From positions 2,976,001-3,040,000 of the forward strand of contig NZ_AP027764.1 of NCBI RefSeq assembly GCF_036503815.1: a stretch of 64,000 nucleotides of DNA, written 5' to 3'. Made by a program: the position numbers and the translations under genes. The notes beneath the pieces were generated by a model. The model saw nothing but the letters and a program-made list of their open reading frames with translations. It ran no database searches and was not told where the DNA came from. How positions within the stretch are numbered: position 1 is the first letter of the stretch; every line of letters begins with the position of its first letter. This stretch comes from Escherichia coli (GTDB taxonomy: Bacteria > Pseudomonadota > Gammaproteobacteria > Enterobacterales > Enterobacteriaceae). This document shows, piece after piece, positions 1 to 8,907 of the stretch.

Positions 1-278
1 AGCCTGAAGTTGTTGCTCAACCTGCCGCGCCAGTCGTCGCTGAAGTCGCAGCAGAAGTTGAAACGGTAGCTGCGGTTGAACCTGAGGTCACCGTTGAGCA
101 TAACCACGCTACCGCGCCAATGACGCGCGCTCCGGCACCGGAATATGTTCCGGAGGCACCGCGTCACAGTGACTGGCAGCGCCCTACTTTTGCCTTCGAA
201 GGTAAAGGTGCTGCAGGTGGTCATACGGCAACGCATCATGCATCTGCCGCGCCTGCGCGTCCGCAACCTGTTGAGTAA
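1..278 (+). CDS. rne: Ribonuclease E, C-terminal end (partial)
   Basis: This is the last 91 codons of RNase E, the essential endonuclease that starts mRNA decay and processes rRNA and tRNA precursors. The reading frame enters from the left edge (first full codon at position 3) and stops at TAA 276-278. The visible part is the low-complexity, Pro/Ala/Val/Glu-rich tail, ending in a His/Ala-rich stretch and ARPQPVE. In the known protein this extreme C-terminus is the scaffold that binds polynucleotide phosphorylase in the degradosome. The catalytic domain lies outside the window. The gene converges on flgL, with a terminator between them. Identification rests on the recognised tail sequence and on the flgL neighbour. 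Confidence 0.95.
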   Translation, partial: PEVVAQPAAPVVAEVAAEVETVAAVEPEVTVEHNHATAPMTRAPAPEYVPEAPRHSDWQRPTFAFEGKGAAGGHTATHHASAAPARPQPVE

Positions 279-296
279 TAATTAGCTCAAGTAATC

Positions 297-325
297 AAGC
301 CCTGGTAACTGCCAGGGCTTTTTTA
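297..325 (+). terminator. Intrinsic terminator of rne
   Basis: A perfect 9-bp stem (AAGCCCTGG at 297-305 with CCAGGGCTT at 312-320) has a 6-nt loop and is followed by a T-run at 319-324. It lies 19 bp after the rne stop codon. Confidence 0.9.
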
Positions 326-393
326 TTTCATCTTTAAATCAACATATTAAAATTTATCGAATGGCATCCTTGCTAACCAACAATACAAAATAG

Positions 394-431
394 GCAAAAA
401 AATGCCCGCCCCGGCGATCCCAGAGCGGGCA
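394..431 (-). terminator. Intrinsic terminator of flgKL
   Basis: Read on the minus strand, a GC-rich hairpin (GCCCGC at 430-425 pairing with GCGGGC near 409-404) is followed by seven U (396-402). It ends the flgL transcript and faces the rne terminator. From published work, the flgL 3' region gives rise to a small RNA called FlgO. The sequence here fits a terminator-proximal 3'UTR RNA but does not prove one. Confidence 0.8.
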
Positions 432-472
432 GACAAAACATACCCAGTTTCATGATATGTTTTAAAGCGAGC

Positions 473-1426
473 TTATTTGTTGAGCTGGAACAGCGACAAT
501 CCCTGCATATCGGTAAATGCTTTATACGATGCCTGCAATGCCGTTTGCTGCATGATGTAAGATGAAATAGTTGCATTCCAGTCCACATCAACCAGATCGC
601 TCATCTGCTGCGTTTGCCCTAAAGCGCGATCGCTACCTAATGAATCCAGCGACTCCAGTTCGTTCAGCTGCGTGCCTAATTCCGCGCGAACGGTCAGCAC
701 ATTGTTCAGCGAGTTTTTCAGTCCGCGGTTGGTTTTATCCAGTGCCGCAGCGGCGGTTTCTTTATCCGCTTCGCTTTCCGCGACCGGCGTTTTCAGGGCT
801 GCGATGGCGCTATCCAGCATGGCAAAAAGATTGGTTTCAGAAGCGCTACCGTCTGGTTCCGCTACCGCGTTGCTGGTAATACTGTCGAAAATTTTGTCAC
901 CCGTGTGCCCTATCACCATCGAACGCGAAGCATCGACCTGTTGTTTAATACTTTCTGCTCCGCCAACATATTCGCCGTCTGCCTCACTAAACGGCGCAGT
1001 TTCTGTTTTATAACCGGCAAAAATGTAGCGCCCGTTACCATCCGTAGTGTTCGCCAGATTCAGCAACTGGTCACGAATACCCTGGATATCGGTTGCCAAC
1101 GACGCCCGGTCATCATCACTCAAGGTGCCATTGCTGGCGTAGACAATTTTTTCCTGAGCATTCTGGATAGCAGTGGTGACCTGGCTAAGCACACTCTCTT
1201 CCAGTGACACTTTTTGAGTGGCGAAAGTACGCGCCAGCGTGTACTGACTGTTTTGCGCCTGTGCCTGGGAGAGAACAACAGCTTGTGATGCAGCAATGGG
1301 ATCATCTGAAGGGTTAACGACTCGCTTACCCGTCGACATCTGTTCGCCGTACTTCATCCATTCGGCCTGAGAATTGGTGATGCCACGCATGTTTTGCTGG
1401 TACATCATCTGGGTACTGAAACGCAT
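473..1426 (-). CDS. flgL: Flagellar hook-filament junction protein FlgL (HAP3)
   Basis: This 317-residue protein is the usual FlgL length. It is exported through the flagellar type III apparatus and forms the second junction ring between hook and filament, so flagellin can polymerise on the hook. It has the flagellin-like layout: an N-terminal helical segment (MRFSTQMMYQQNMRGI), a central variable domain and a C-terminal helix that helps form the coiled-coil core. It lacks a cleavable signal peptide, as expected for type III export. It lies 11 bp downstream of flgK and should be co-transcribed with it from the sigma-28 promoter upstream of flgK. FlgN, encoded at 11627-12043, is its known export chaperone. 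Confidence 0.97.
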   Translation of the reverse strand: MRFSTQMMYQQNMRGITNSQAEWMKYGEQMSTGKRVVNPSDDPIAASQAVVLSQAQAQNSQYTLARTFATQKVSLEESVLSQVTTAIQNAQEKIVYASNGTLSDDDRASLATDIQGIRDQLLNLANTTDGNGRYIFAGYKTETAPFSEADGEYVGGAESIKQQVDASRSMVIGHTGDKIFDSITSNAVAEPDGSASETNLFAMLDSAIAALKTPVAESEADKETAAAALDKTNRGLKNSLNNVLTVRAELGTQLNELESLDSLGSDRALGQTQQMSDLVDVDWNATISSYIMQQTALQASYKAFTDMQGLSLFQLNK

Positions 1427-1437
1427 TTTATCTCCCC

Positions 1438-3081
1438 TTAACGAATGTTAATCAGCGCATCAAAAATCGCGTTTGCCGTCTGCAGAACCTGCGCATTCGC
1501 CAGGTAATACTGCTGAAAACGTTGCAGATTTCCATACTCCTCATCGAGATTGACACCGGAAATCGACTGCTGCTGATTGGAAAGCTGCGTCACCACATTA
1601 CCTTGCGTGGTGCTACTGGTTTTCAACGTCGCGGTTTTATTACCGATATCACTCACTAACGAGGCATAAGCGTCGTTAAAGGATTTCGCACCGCCCACCG
1701 TTTTACTGTTACTTTGCAGATCCAGCAGGGCCTGACCGTTGCGGTTGTCGCTATCACCCGCATCTTCTGCGCTCGCCATGGCGATTTTCGCTTCGTCGGT
1801 GATTAATACATCCATGTTGACGATGGCGTCACTTACCGGTTTCAGTGTGAAGCTGTCGTTAACGGCAGGCGTTCCTGTAAACGTCAACTCCAGACCATCA
1901 AATGCCACTTTACCGTTAGCATCCGGCGTCACCGTAAAAGTGGTATTGCTGGCAAGGCGGGTGACCTGCCACTGATTATTATCGAACGAGATTTTGTAAT
2001 CTGTCGCCAGTACCGCGGAGGCATCGGTTACCGTGGCACCGATCGCAACGCCACCATTGTTGTTAGTATTTTGCAGAACCGCGGGCTTACCGATAGCAAA
2101 GAAATCCTCCCCTTCTTTACCATTGGCATCATCCCCCTTGTTATGTTGGGCATTGAAAGCCTCGGCAAATGCCAGCGCCAGTTGTCCGAGCGTATTACGC
2201 GTCTGGTCGAGATCCTGAGAACGAAATGTCAGAATACCGCCCAGTGACCCGGTATTCAGCAATTTCTCCGGGATCTCAAGATTGCCCGCAGTCCCATCAA
2301 CATAAGCGACAGTCGTACGAGAAGGGTCGGCGCTGGAAGGAATTGCCGCAAGTTGCCGCGCCGTACTTCCCTGAACCAGTGAGTAGCCATTGGCCATCGT
2401 GATGTTATAAGTGCCACCATCCTGAACGCTGACTTCTACGCCAACAATCTGGTTTAATTCGCTCACCAGTTGATCGCGTTGATCCAGCAGATTGTTAGGT
2501 GACGCCCCTGCCCCCACGCCTGTCAGGCGGGAGATCTGATCGTTCAGGCTGGCGATTTGTTTAGCGTAATTGTTGATCTGATCAACGCTGGCACCTATCG
2601 CGATATTGACCTGTTTGTCCTGGTCGCGCAGATATTGATCGGTGGTTTTAAACTGATTCACCAACCCTTCTGATTTCCCAATCAGCGCCTGGCGCGCTGC
2701 CGGATCTTCCGCGTTACTCACCAGCGTTTGCAGGCTGGTGAAGAAATCCTGCATCTGTGTTGCCAGCGAAGAGGTACTGGTGGAGAGCATATTGTCGATT
2801 TTCGACATCTGCTCATAGCGGGCAGTCAGGCCGCTACTTTGCGTCTGAGCCGCACGTAACTGGTTGGTAATAAAAGCATCATACTCACGCTGCACACCGG
2901 AAACGTAGACACCATTGCCAACCCAGCCACCCGCGCCCAACGTGCTGTTGGCCTGCGCCATAATAGTGGTTTGGCGGGTATATCCGGCAACGTTATAGCT
3001 GGAGATATTATTACTTGCCGTATTTAACGCCGCCTGGGCCGCGTTCAGTCCGCTCATGGCGTTATTGATCAAGCTGGACAT
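1438..3081 (-). CDS. flgK: Flagellar hook-associated protein FlgK (HAP1)
   Basis: This 547-residue protein matches the family length. FlgK forms the first junction ring directly on the hook tip. The N-terminus shows the flagellar axial-protein signature (SSLINNAMSGLNAAQAAL, then an SNNIS...GYTRQ block), and the C-terminus is a heptad-rich helix ending in ALINIR. Together these build the D0 coiled-coil layer. The middle is a Gly/Asn/Asp-rich surface domain. A sigma-28 promoter lies just upstream (3115-3141), so flgKL can be made late, after hook completion, in addition to read-through from flgJ. The export chaperone is FlgN. Confidence 0.97.
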   Translation of the reverse strand: MSSLINNAMSGLNAAQAALNTASNNISSYNVAGYTRQTTIMAQANSTLGAGGWVGNGVYVSGVQREYDAFITNQLRAAQTQSSGLTARYEQMSKIDNMLSTSTSSLATQMQDFFTSLQTLVSNAEDPAARQALIGKSEGLVNQFKTTDQYLRDQDKQVNIAIGASVDQINNYAKQIASLNDQISRLTGVGAGASPNNLLDQRDQLVSELNQIVGVEVSVQDGGTYNITMANGYSLVQGSTARQLAAIPSSADPSRTTVAYVDGTAGNLEIPEKLLNTGSLGGILTFRSQDLDQTRNTLGQLALAFAEAFNAQHNKGDDANGKEGEDFFAIGKPAVLQNTNNNGGVAIGATVTDASAVLATDYKISFDNNQWQVTRLASNTTFTVTPDANGKVAFDGLELTFTGTPAVNDSFTLKPVSDAIVNMDVLITDEAKIAMASAEDAGDSDNRNGQALLDLQSNSKTVGGAKSFNDAYASLVSDIGNKTATLKTSSTTQGNVVTQLSNQQQSISGVNLDEEYGNLQRFQQYYLANAQVLQTANAIFDALINIR

Positions 3082-3114
3082 GGAGGTTCCTTATAAGCCT
3101 TCAATTACAGAGTA

Positions 3115-3141
3115 TTATCGGCAGCGACCCGCCGGACTTGA
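3115..3141 (-). promoter_or_regulatory. Sigma-28 (FliA) promoter for flgKL
   Basis: On the minus strand, TCAAGTCC (3141-3134) is followed by an 11-bp spacer and GCCGATAA (3122-3115). GCCGATAA is a perfect -10 for sigma-28 and the -35 is close to TAAAGTTT. It lies 34 bp upstream of the flgK start codon. Confidence 0.88.
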
Positions 3142-3146
3142 GTTAT

Positions 3147-4088
3147 TCAGAACAGATTATCAATGTTCATGCTGTAGGTTTTGCTCACCTTGTCGCTTAT
3201 CGATTTCATCTGCTGAATCATGCTGGTGAGTTTGCGGGCATAGTGAGGATCGGTGGCATAGCCCGCGTCCTGTAGGGCCTGCGCCCCCTGCTCCGCACTC
3301 GCGGCGGTCGTCACGGCAGCGTAGCGCGGGTTACGTGTTAATAGCCCAACGTAATCCGACAATGCTTCCAGATACGAGCTGTAGACCCGAAACTTCGCTT
3401 TTACTTTCTTCGCTTCGCCATTTTCATATTCAGTCGTGGTGATTTCAGTGACTGGCCCTTTCCAGTTGCCAGAGGCTTTGACGCCAAACAGGTTATAGCT
3501 CGGCTCGCCGTTTTCACGGCGGATTTGCCGTTGTCCCCAGCCAGATTCCAGCGCCGCCTGAGCGAGGATCAAATGATGTGGCACACCGCTTTGCTGGCTT
3601 GCCAGTTGGGCGGGCAACGAGAGTTGCGCGAGGAATGCTTTACTGTCACCCGGCAGCGAATCATCGTAGTTACGTGGTACGGCCTTTTGCACCAGCTGCG
3701 AAAGCGTCTGATTTTGATAACGCACCACGGTTTCGAGCGGGAATTTCATCGGTGCTGCTGGCGTGGACTCATCTGGCAATGGTTGTTCTGGCGTCATCTG
3801 TTTAACCATCATCTCTGCCAGCCCCAGACCTTTGCCCGCCGTCATCTGTTGGGCAATCTGCTGGTCATACATACTGGTATACAGGCGAGTGTGCTCGCTG
3901 CTGAACAGGCCATCTTTTGGTAAAGCGTCGCGCATGCTTTTCAACATCATCTGCACGAACATCCCTTCCACCTGGCGGGCCACCGGACGGATATTTGCCG
4001 CCGGATCTTCGCCCGCTTTCGCCTTAAGTTCGTTGAGCGATTGTGCATCCCAGGCCGCACTTGCCAGTAGTTTGCTGTCGCTGATCAT
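3147..4088 (-). CDS. flgJ: Rod cap and peptidoglycan hydrolase FlgJ
   Basis: This 313-residue bifunctional protein has two parts. The N-terminal half (about 1-140) is the rod-capping domain that guides assembly of the axial rod. The C-terminal half (about 150-310) is a glucosaminidase/muramidase-type domain that opens a hole in periplasmic peptidoglycan. The segment AALESGWGQRQI, near residue 183, holds the expected catalytic glutamate, and NLFGVKASG and YATDPHYARKL are typical of this hydrolase family. I chose the ATG at 4088 because it gives the family length and overlaps the flgI stop in a TGATG motif, a sign of translational coupling. Ten in-frame residues upstream, inside flgI, are not needed. 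Confidence 0.96.
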   Translation of the reverse strand: MISDSKLLASAAWDAQSLNELKAKAGEDPAANIRPVARQVEGMFVQMMLKSMRDALPKDGLFSSEHTRLYTSMYDQQIAQQMTAGKGLGLAEMMVKQMTPEQPLPDESTPAAPMKFPLETVVRYQNQTLSQLVQKAVPRNYDDSLPGDSKAFLAQLSLPAQLASQQSGVPHHLILAQAALESGWGQRQIRRENGEPSYNLFGVKASGNWKGPVTEITTTEYENGEAKKVKAKFRVYSSYLEALSDYVGLLTRNPRYAAVTTAASAEQGAQALQDAGYATDPHYARKLTSMIQQMKSISDKVSKTYSMNIDNLF

Positions 4089-5185
4089 CAGATGATTTCC
4101 AGTTTTGCCCGCAGACATCCCGCACTTTGCATTGATTGCAGTATGGACATCAGATCCATCGGCGTAGCGCCCAGCGCATTGAGCGCACGCACCACGTTAT
4201 TGAGGCTGGCGCTGGAACGTACGCTTTGCAGCGAACCGCCGCTCTGGCGTAAATCGATCTGCGTTTGTGGAGTAACCACAGTCTGCCCGCCACCAAACGG
4301 TGTATCTGGCTGGCTGACATTGGCCTGCCGATTTACCGTAACCGAGAGATTCCCCTGCGCTACCGCGCAGCTGTCGAGGGTCACTTCGCGATTCATCACC
4401 ACCGAACCAGTGCGCGAGTTAATCACTACTTTAGCGTCCTGCGGGGTGACATTAACCTGCATATTCTGGATATCGGCAAGGAAACGGACCTGGGAACTGT
4501 TGCCACTCGGTACGCGCACCTGAATAGTCCGCGCATCTAACGCGGTGGCGCTGCCATATCCACGCACGCGGTTGATGGTGTCAGCGATTTGCTGCGCCAT
4601 ACTGAAATCTTCGTCGTTAAGTTGCAAATTAAGGGTATTCCCGACGCCAAACTGGCTGGGCAATTCACGTTCAATAACCGCACCATTGGTGATCCGTCCA
4701 CCGTTCAGTTGGTTCACCTGAACACTGCTACCGCCAGCGGAGGCCCCTGCGCCGCCAACCAGAATATTGCCCTGTGCCAGCGCATACACCTGACTGTCAA
4801 CGCCCTTAAGCGGTGTCATCAATAACGTACCGCCACGCAGACTTTTGGCATTTCCCATGGAAGAAACCACCACGTCAATGGTTTGCCCCTGACGTCCAAA
4901 CGGTGGAAGTGACGCCGTCACCATTACCGCAGCGACGTTTTTTAGCTGCATATTAGTGCCCGTCGGAACGGTAATTCCCAGCTGTGAGAGCATGTTATTA
5001 AGCGTTTGTGTGGTAAACGGCGTCTGAGTTGTCTGGTCACCGGTGCCATCCAGCCCCACCACCAGGCCATAGCCAATCAGTGAGTTTTGCCTTACCCCCT
5101 GAACACTGGTGAGATCGCGAATACGCTCAGCCTGAGCTGCCGTGATAACCAGTAGAAGAATTAATGCAGAGAGAAATTTAATCAC
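4088..5185 (-). CDS. flgI: Flagellar P-ring protein FlgI
   Basis: This 365-residue periplasmic protein forms the P ring, the bushing of the motor in the peptidoglycan layer. It begins with a Sec signal peptide (MIKFLSALILLLVITAAQA, cut before ERIRD), unlike the axial proteins, which use type III export. Two GTG codons stand in tandem (5188 and 5185). I chose the second because it gives the usual length and MIKF start, but the first would add only one residue. The periplasmic chaperone FlgA is encoded at 10594-11253. The gene follows flgH with 11 bp between them and overlaps flgJ by one base. Confidence 0.96.
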   Translation of the reverse strand: MIKFLSALILLLVITAAQAERIRDLTSVQGVRQNSLIGYGLVVGLDGTGDQTTQTPFTTQTLNNMLSQLGITVPTGTNMQLKNVAAVMVTASLPPFGRQGQTIDVVVSSMGNAKSLRGGTLLMTPLKGVDSQVYALAQGNILVGGAGASAGGSSVQVNQLNGGRITNGAVIERELPSQFGVGNTLNLQLNDEDFSMAQQIADTINRVRGYGSATALDARTIQVRVPSGNSSQVRFLADIQNMQVNVTPQDAKVVINSRTGSVVMNREVTLDSCAVAQGNLSVTVNRQANVSQPDTPFGGGQTVVTPQTQIDLRQSGGSLQSVRSSASLNNVVRALNALGATPMDLMSILQSMQSAGCLRAKLEII

Positions 5186-5196
5186 CACAGCCTCAC

Positions 5197-5895
5197 TTAC
5201 ATTGGCGACAGGTTAAGGAAGAAACGCTGCAACCAGCCCATATTTTGCGCTTCGTTAATGTAGCCATTGCCTACGTATTCAATGCGCGCATCCGCCACCT
5301 GAGTAGACGGTACGGTATTACTGCCGCTGATGGTGCGAGGATTAACTACACCAGAGAAGCGAATAAATTCGGTACCCTGATTAATGGCGATCTGTTTTTC
5401 ACCCACCACATGCAGGTTGCCGTTGACCAGTACCTGGTCAACCGTCACCGTCAACGTGCCGCTAAAGGTATTGCTGGCATTGGCCCCACCTTTTCCGTTG
5501 AACGTGTTGCCACCAGAGGCTTCGACATCGGCACGAGCGTTACCAAACAGCCCCTGCAAATAGCGCGGCACAGTATCAAAGCCAAAATTAGTTTTACCGT
5601 CACGGCTGGCATTCGCAGAGGAGCTTTTGCTGGCGCTGACGTTCTCCTGCAACACGATGGTCAGCGTATCGCCAATATTGCGTGGTCGACGATCTTCAAA
5701 CAGCGGTTGATAGCCATAGTTAATCGGCTGAGCAGACTGGAAAATAGAACCGTTGGCGACGGGCGTCGGACCGGGAACCGGTTGTGCACTGGTCGCCCCC
5801 TGTACCAGCGGCGTGGAGGGTATCCAGGCGCAGCCGGTTAGTGAAAGCACCAACAAGCTGGAAATGGCATAAGTATGCGCAGCGTTTTTTTGCAT
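5197..5895 (-). CDS. flgH: Flagellar L-ring lipoprotein FlgH
   Basis: This 232-residue outer-membrane lipoprotein builds the L ring around the distal rod. The N-terminus has a short basic region, a hydrophobic segment and a lipobox, LTGC, with the lipidated cysteine at residue 22. Conserved FlgH blocks are visible (FEDRRPRNIGDTLTIVLQE, GEKQIAINQGTEFIRFSGVVNP). The start at 5895 (MQKNAAHTY) gives the normal length; an in-frame start five codons upstream is less likely. A gap of about 50 bp separates it from flgG. Confidence 0.96.
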   Translation of the reverse strand: MQKNAAHTYAISSLLVLSLTGCAWIPSTPLVQGATSAQPVPGPTPVANGSIFQSAQPINYGYQPLFEDRRPRNIGDTLTIVLQENVSASKSSSANASRDGKTNFGFDTVPRYLQGLFGNARADVEASGGNTFNGKGGANASNTFSGTLTVTVDQVLVNGNLHVVGEKQIAINQGTEFIRFSGVVNPRTISGSNTVPSTQVADARIEYVGNGYINEAQNMGWLQRFFLNLSPM

Positions 5896-5947
5896 GGCTA
5901 TCATCTTCAAAAATCAGTAAACCGGTGAATCTGCCACCGGTTATGCC

Positions 5948-6730
5948 TTAGAGTTGCGTCAGTTTTTGCAGCATCTGATCGGTGGTGGATACCGCTTTAC
6001 TGTTGATTTCGTAGGCGCGTTGCACCTGAATCATATTGACCAGTTCTTCCGCCACGTTGACGTTAGACGTTTCAACATACCCTTGATAAAGCAGTCCCGC
6101 GCCGTTCAGGCCCGGCGTGCTTTCGTTCGGTGCACCGGAGGATTGCGTTTCGGTGTAGAGGTTTTCGCCAATGCTCTCCAGTCCGGTATCATTCATAAAG
6201 GTGGTGAGATTGAGCTGCCCAACTTGAACCGGAGCTGCCTGGCCTTGTTGGGTTACGCTGACCACGCCATCACGACCGATGGTGATACTTAACGCATTCG
6301 CCGGAATGGTGATCGCTGGCTGCACCTGAAAACCACCAGCCGTCACCAGCTGCCCGTTCTGATCCACCTGGAAAGAGCCGTCACGGGTATAGGCTGATGA
6401 CCCATCTGGCAACATCACCTGGAAAAAGCCCTGCCCTTTAATCGCGACGTCTTTACTGTTGTTGGTCTGCGACAGGTTGCCCTGGCTGTGTAAGCGTTCA
6501 GTGGCGACCGGACGTACCCCCGTGCCGATTTGCAACCCGGATGGCAAGGTGGTTTGTTCGGAAGACTGTGCCCCCGGCTGGCGGATGGTTTGGTAAAGCA
6601 GATCTTCAAAAACGGCCCGCTGGCGCTTAAAACCGTTGGTACTGACGTTTGCCAGGTTGTTGGCAATGACGTCCATATTGGTTTGCTGGGCGTCAAGGCC
6701 CGTTTTGGCGATCCATAATGAACTGATCAT
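5948..6730 (-). CDS. flgG: Flagellar distal rod protein FlgG
   Basis: This 260-residue axial protein forms the distal rod, which rotates within the L and P rings. The N-terminus ([37 protein letters not shown], quoted here in parts: [25 protein letters not shown]) carries the rod/hook family motif. The C-terminus ([24 protein letters not shown]) is the matching helix. There is no signal peptide, consistent with type III export. It is separated from flgF by 171 bp containing a REP element, the widest gap in this operon. Confidence 0.96.
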
Positions 6731-6774
6731 AAAATGTCCTGTGGTGGATTATTGACAAAATGCATATGTCTTCA

Positions 6775-6876
<102 letters not shown>

Positions 6877-6901
6877 TTATACTTGTCATGTATCCGTTCA
6901 A

Positions 6902-7657
6902 TTAACTCATCGACAGCAGTTGGTTGGCACGGCCTGCGTTATCATCGACGCTGCTGATCACCTTCATCTGCATTTCAAAACGCCGCGCGCTGGCAATCAT
7001 GTCGCTCATTGCCGCAACGGCATTGACGTTACTGCCTTCCAGAACCCCCGACATCACACGTAAGGTTGGATCTGCCTGCAGTACCAGCCCACGCGTAGCC
7101 TGGCTTTCTGCGCTTAAACGAAAAATGCCGTCGTCACCGCGCTGCACTTCGCTGCCCGTGGCTTTCACCAGCTTCAGACGCCCCACTGGTGCAACCGTAT
7201 TTGCCGGATCGCCCGGATTCAGCGCCGAGATTGTGCCATCGGCAGCAACAGTGATTTCCGCCCCTTCCGGCACAGCAATTGGCCCCGCCTCGCCGATCAC
7301 CGGATGTCCCTGAATTGTCAGTTGCCCGGTGGGATCAACCTGAATGCTGCCATTACGCGTATATCCTTCGCTGCCGTCAGCGGTCTGCACGGCCAGCCAG
7401 CCGTCCTGCTGCAACGCGACGTCCAGCGGGCGTGAGGTGTAATCCATCTTACCGGGCGTCATGTCAGCACCCGGTGTTGACGCCGTAACCAGCGTGCGCG
7501 TGGGTAGTGAAAGCCCTTCCACCGGTACTGCACGCAAGGCGTTTAACTGTGCGCGAAAACCGGGCGTAGAGGCATTGGCCAGATTACTGGCGGTCACCGC
7601 CTGTTGATTCAGCGTCTGGCTGGCTGCCCCCATCGCGGTATAAATTGCGTGATCCAT
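6902..7657 (-). CDS. flgF: Flagellar proximal rod protein FlgF
   Basis: This 251-residue axial protein is one of the proximal rod subunits. It has the N-terminal family motif (SQTLNQQAVTASNLANASTPGFRAQ) in the flagellar rod form and a C-terminal helix ending in GRANQLLSMS. The centre holds the beta-rich domain common to FlgE, FlgF and FlgG (GYTRNGSIQVDPTGQLTIQG). It is exported by the flagellar type III system. It lies 19 bp downstream of flgE in the flgB-J operon and is followed by the REP-containing spacer before flgG. Confidence 0.95.
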   Translation of the reverse strand: MDHAIYTAMGAASQTLNQQAVTASNLANASTPGFRAQLNALRAVPVEGLSLPTRTLVTASTPGADMTPGKMDYTSRPLDVALQQDGWLAVQTADGSEGYTRNGSIQVDPTGQLTIQGHPVIGEAGPIAVPEGAEITVAADGTISALNPGDPANTVAPVGRLKLVKATGSEVQRGDDGIFRLSAESQATRGLVLQADPTLRVMSGVLEGSNVNAVAAMSDMIASARRFEMQMKVISSVDDNAGRANQLLSMS

Positions 7658-7676
7658 TGAGCTATCCCGTCAGCGA

Positions 7677-8882
7677 TTAGCGTAAGTTAACCAGCGTGTT
7701 GAGGATCTGGTCCTGGGTTTTGATGGTCTGGGCGTTAGACTGATAGTTACGCTGGGCAACGATCATATTGACCAGTTCTTTGCTGAGATCGACATTGGAC
7801 GCTTCCAGCGCACCGTTGGTCAGGGTGCCAAAGTTGCCCGTCCCGGCTGTCCCCAACAGCGCCACGCCAGAAGATTGCGTCGCAGACCAGACGTTGTCGC
7901 CTTCGGATGCCAGACCTTCGTTGTTGGCAAAGTTCGCCAGTACAATCTGCCCCAGCAGTTGGGTTTGTTCGTTGGAATAGTTGCCGACAACCGTACCGTC
8001 ATCATTGATTTGATAACTCACCAGATCGCCCGGTTTATAGCCGTTCTGGGTGGTTGCCACAATGTTGTTAGCACCGGTATTTTGCTGCATGGAGTTGAGG
8101 AAACTCAGGCTAAACGTGGCGGGATCTGCGCCGTTAATTGCGCCGGTGGAAATATTCGCTGTTGGATCTGAGGTCAGAACGCCATTGGCATTAAACACCA
8201 GTGTTGTCGCTGTCTTCGCAATGCTGTTTGGATCACTACTATCCTGGGTGTAGACCTGCCAGTTATTATCCCCGGTCTTCACAAAGTAGACGCTCATGTC
8301 ATGAGCATTACCCTGACTATCGAAAACAGTCACCGAACCTTTTTTGTTATAGCTATCCGCATTGCTGGCATCAAATGCGTTAACAGAGGGAAGCGGATCA
8401 CTGGAATTCAGGTTGATCTGCATCGAAGCCGTGGTGGTAGTTTTCGCTGCCATCAGGGTATTCGGGATCGAAATATTGGTCGGATTCGCCCCTTCCTGAA
8501 TAGTCGGCGGCGTACCGGTTGCCGGGTAACCCGTCAGCTGTAAACCTTGCAAATTCACCAGGTTACGGTTTTCATCCAGCTTAAATTGTCCGTTACGGCT
8601 GTAGAACACCGAACCGTTGCTGTCTACCAGACGGAAAAAACCGTTCTGGCTGATAGCAACGTCCAGACCTCGCCCGGTGTTGGTGGTCGTGCCATCGGTA
8701 AAGTCCTGAGTGATACCGGCAACTTTTACCCCCAGTCCCACTTTCGAACCGGCAAACATATCGGCAAAAGAGGCCGTGCCTGATTTAAAGCCGTAGGTGG
8801 CGGAGTTGGCGATATTGTTGCCAATAACATCGAGGTTGGTGGCGGCAGCGTTTAATCCGCTAACCGCTTGAGAAAAGGCCAT
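7677..8882 (-). CDS. flgE: Flagellar hook protein FlgE
   Basis: FlgE is the hook subunit; about 120 copies form the universal joint. The protein is 401 residues. The conserved ends are clear: MAFSQAVSGLNAAATNLDVI at the start, and LVNMIVAQRNYQSNAQTIKT then DQILNTLVNLR at the end. The surface-exposed middle, around residues 165-250, reads differently from the K-12 sequence I remember (NAFDASNAD and LVFNANGVLTSDPTANIS), with a net change of one residue. Surface domains of hook proteins vary between strains, so this looks like ordinary antigenic variation. It is followed by flgF and preceded by flgD. Confidence 0.96.
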   Translation of the reverse strand: MAFSQAVSGLNAAATNLDVIGNNIANSATYGFKSGTASFADMFAGSKVGLGVKVAGITQDFTDGTTTNTGRGLDVAISQNGFFRLVDSNGSVFYSRNGQFKLDENRNLVNLQGLQLTGYPATGTPPTIQEGANPTNISIPNTLMAAKTTTTASMQINLNSSDPLPSVNAFDASNADSYNKKGSVTVFDSQGNAHDMSVYFVKTGDNNWQVYTQDSSDPNSIAKTATTLVFNANGVLTSDPTANISTGAINGADPATFSLSFLNSMQQNTGANNIVATTQNGYKPGDLVSYQINDDGTVVGNYSNEQTQLLGQIVLANFANNEGLASEGDNVWSATQSSGVALLGTAGTGNFGTLTNGALEASNVDLSKELVNMIVAQRNYQSNAQTIKTQDQILNTLVNLR

Positions 8883-8907
8883 GACTGACTCCTGAAATTT
8901 GAGGGCT

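Noticed and set aside
5245..5841. Long antisense frame (198 codons) inside flgH
   Set aside because: It is a codon-bias shadow of flgH; similar antisense frames occur in opgH (29312-29797), efeU (56834-57337), putP (58237-58872) and putA (60681-61253).
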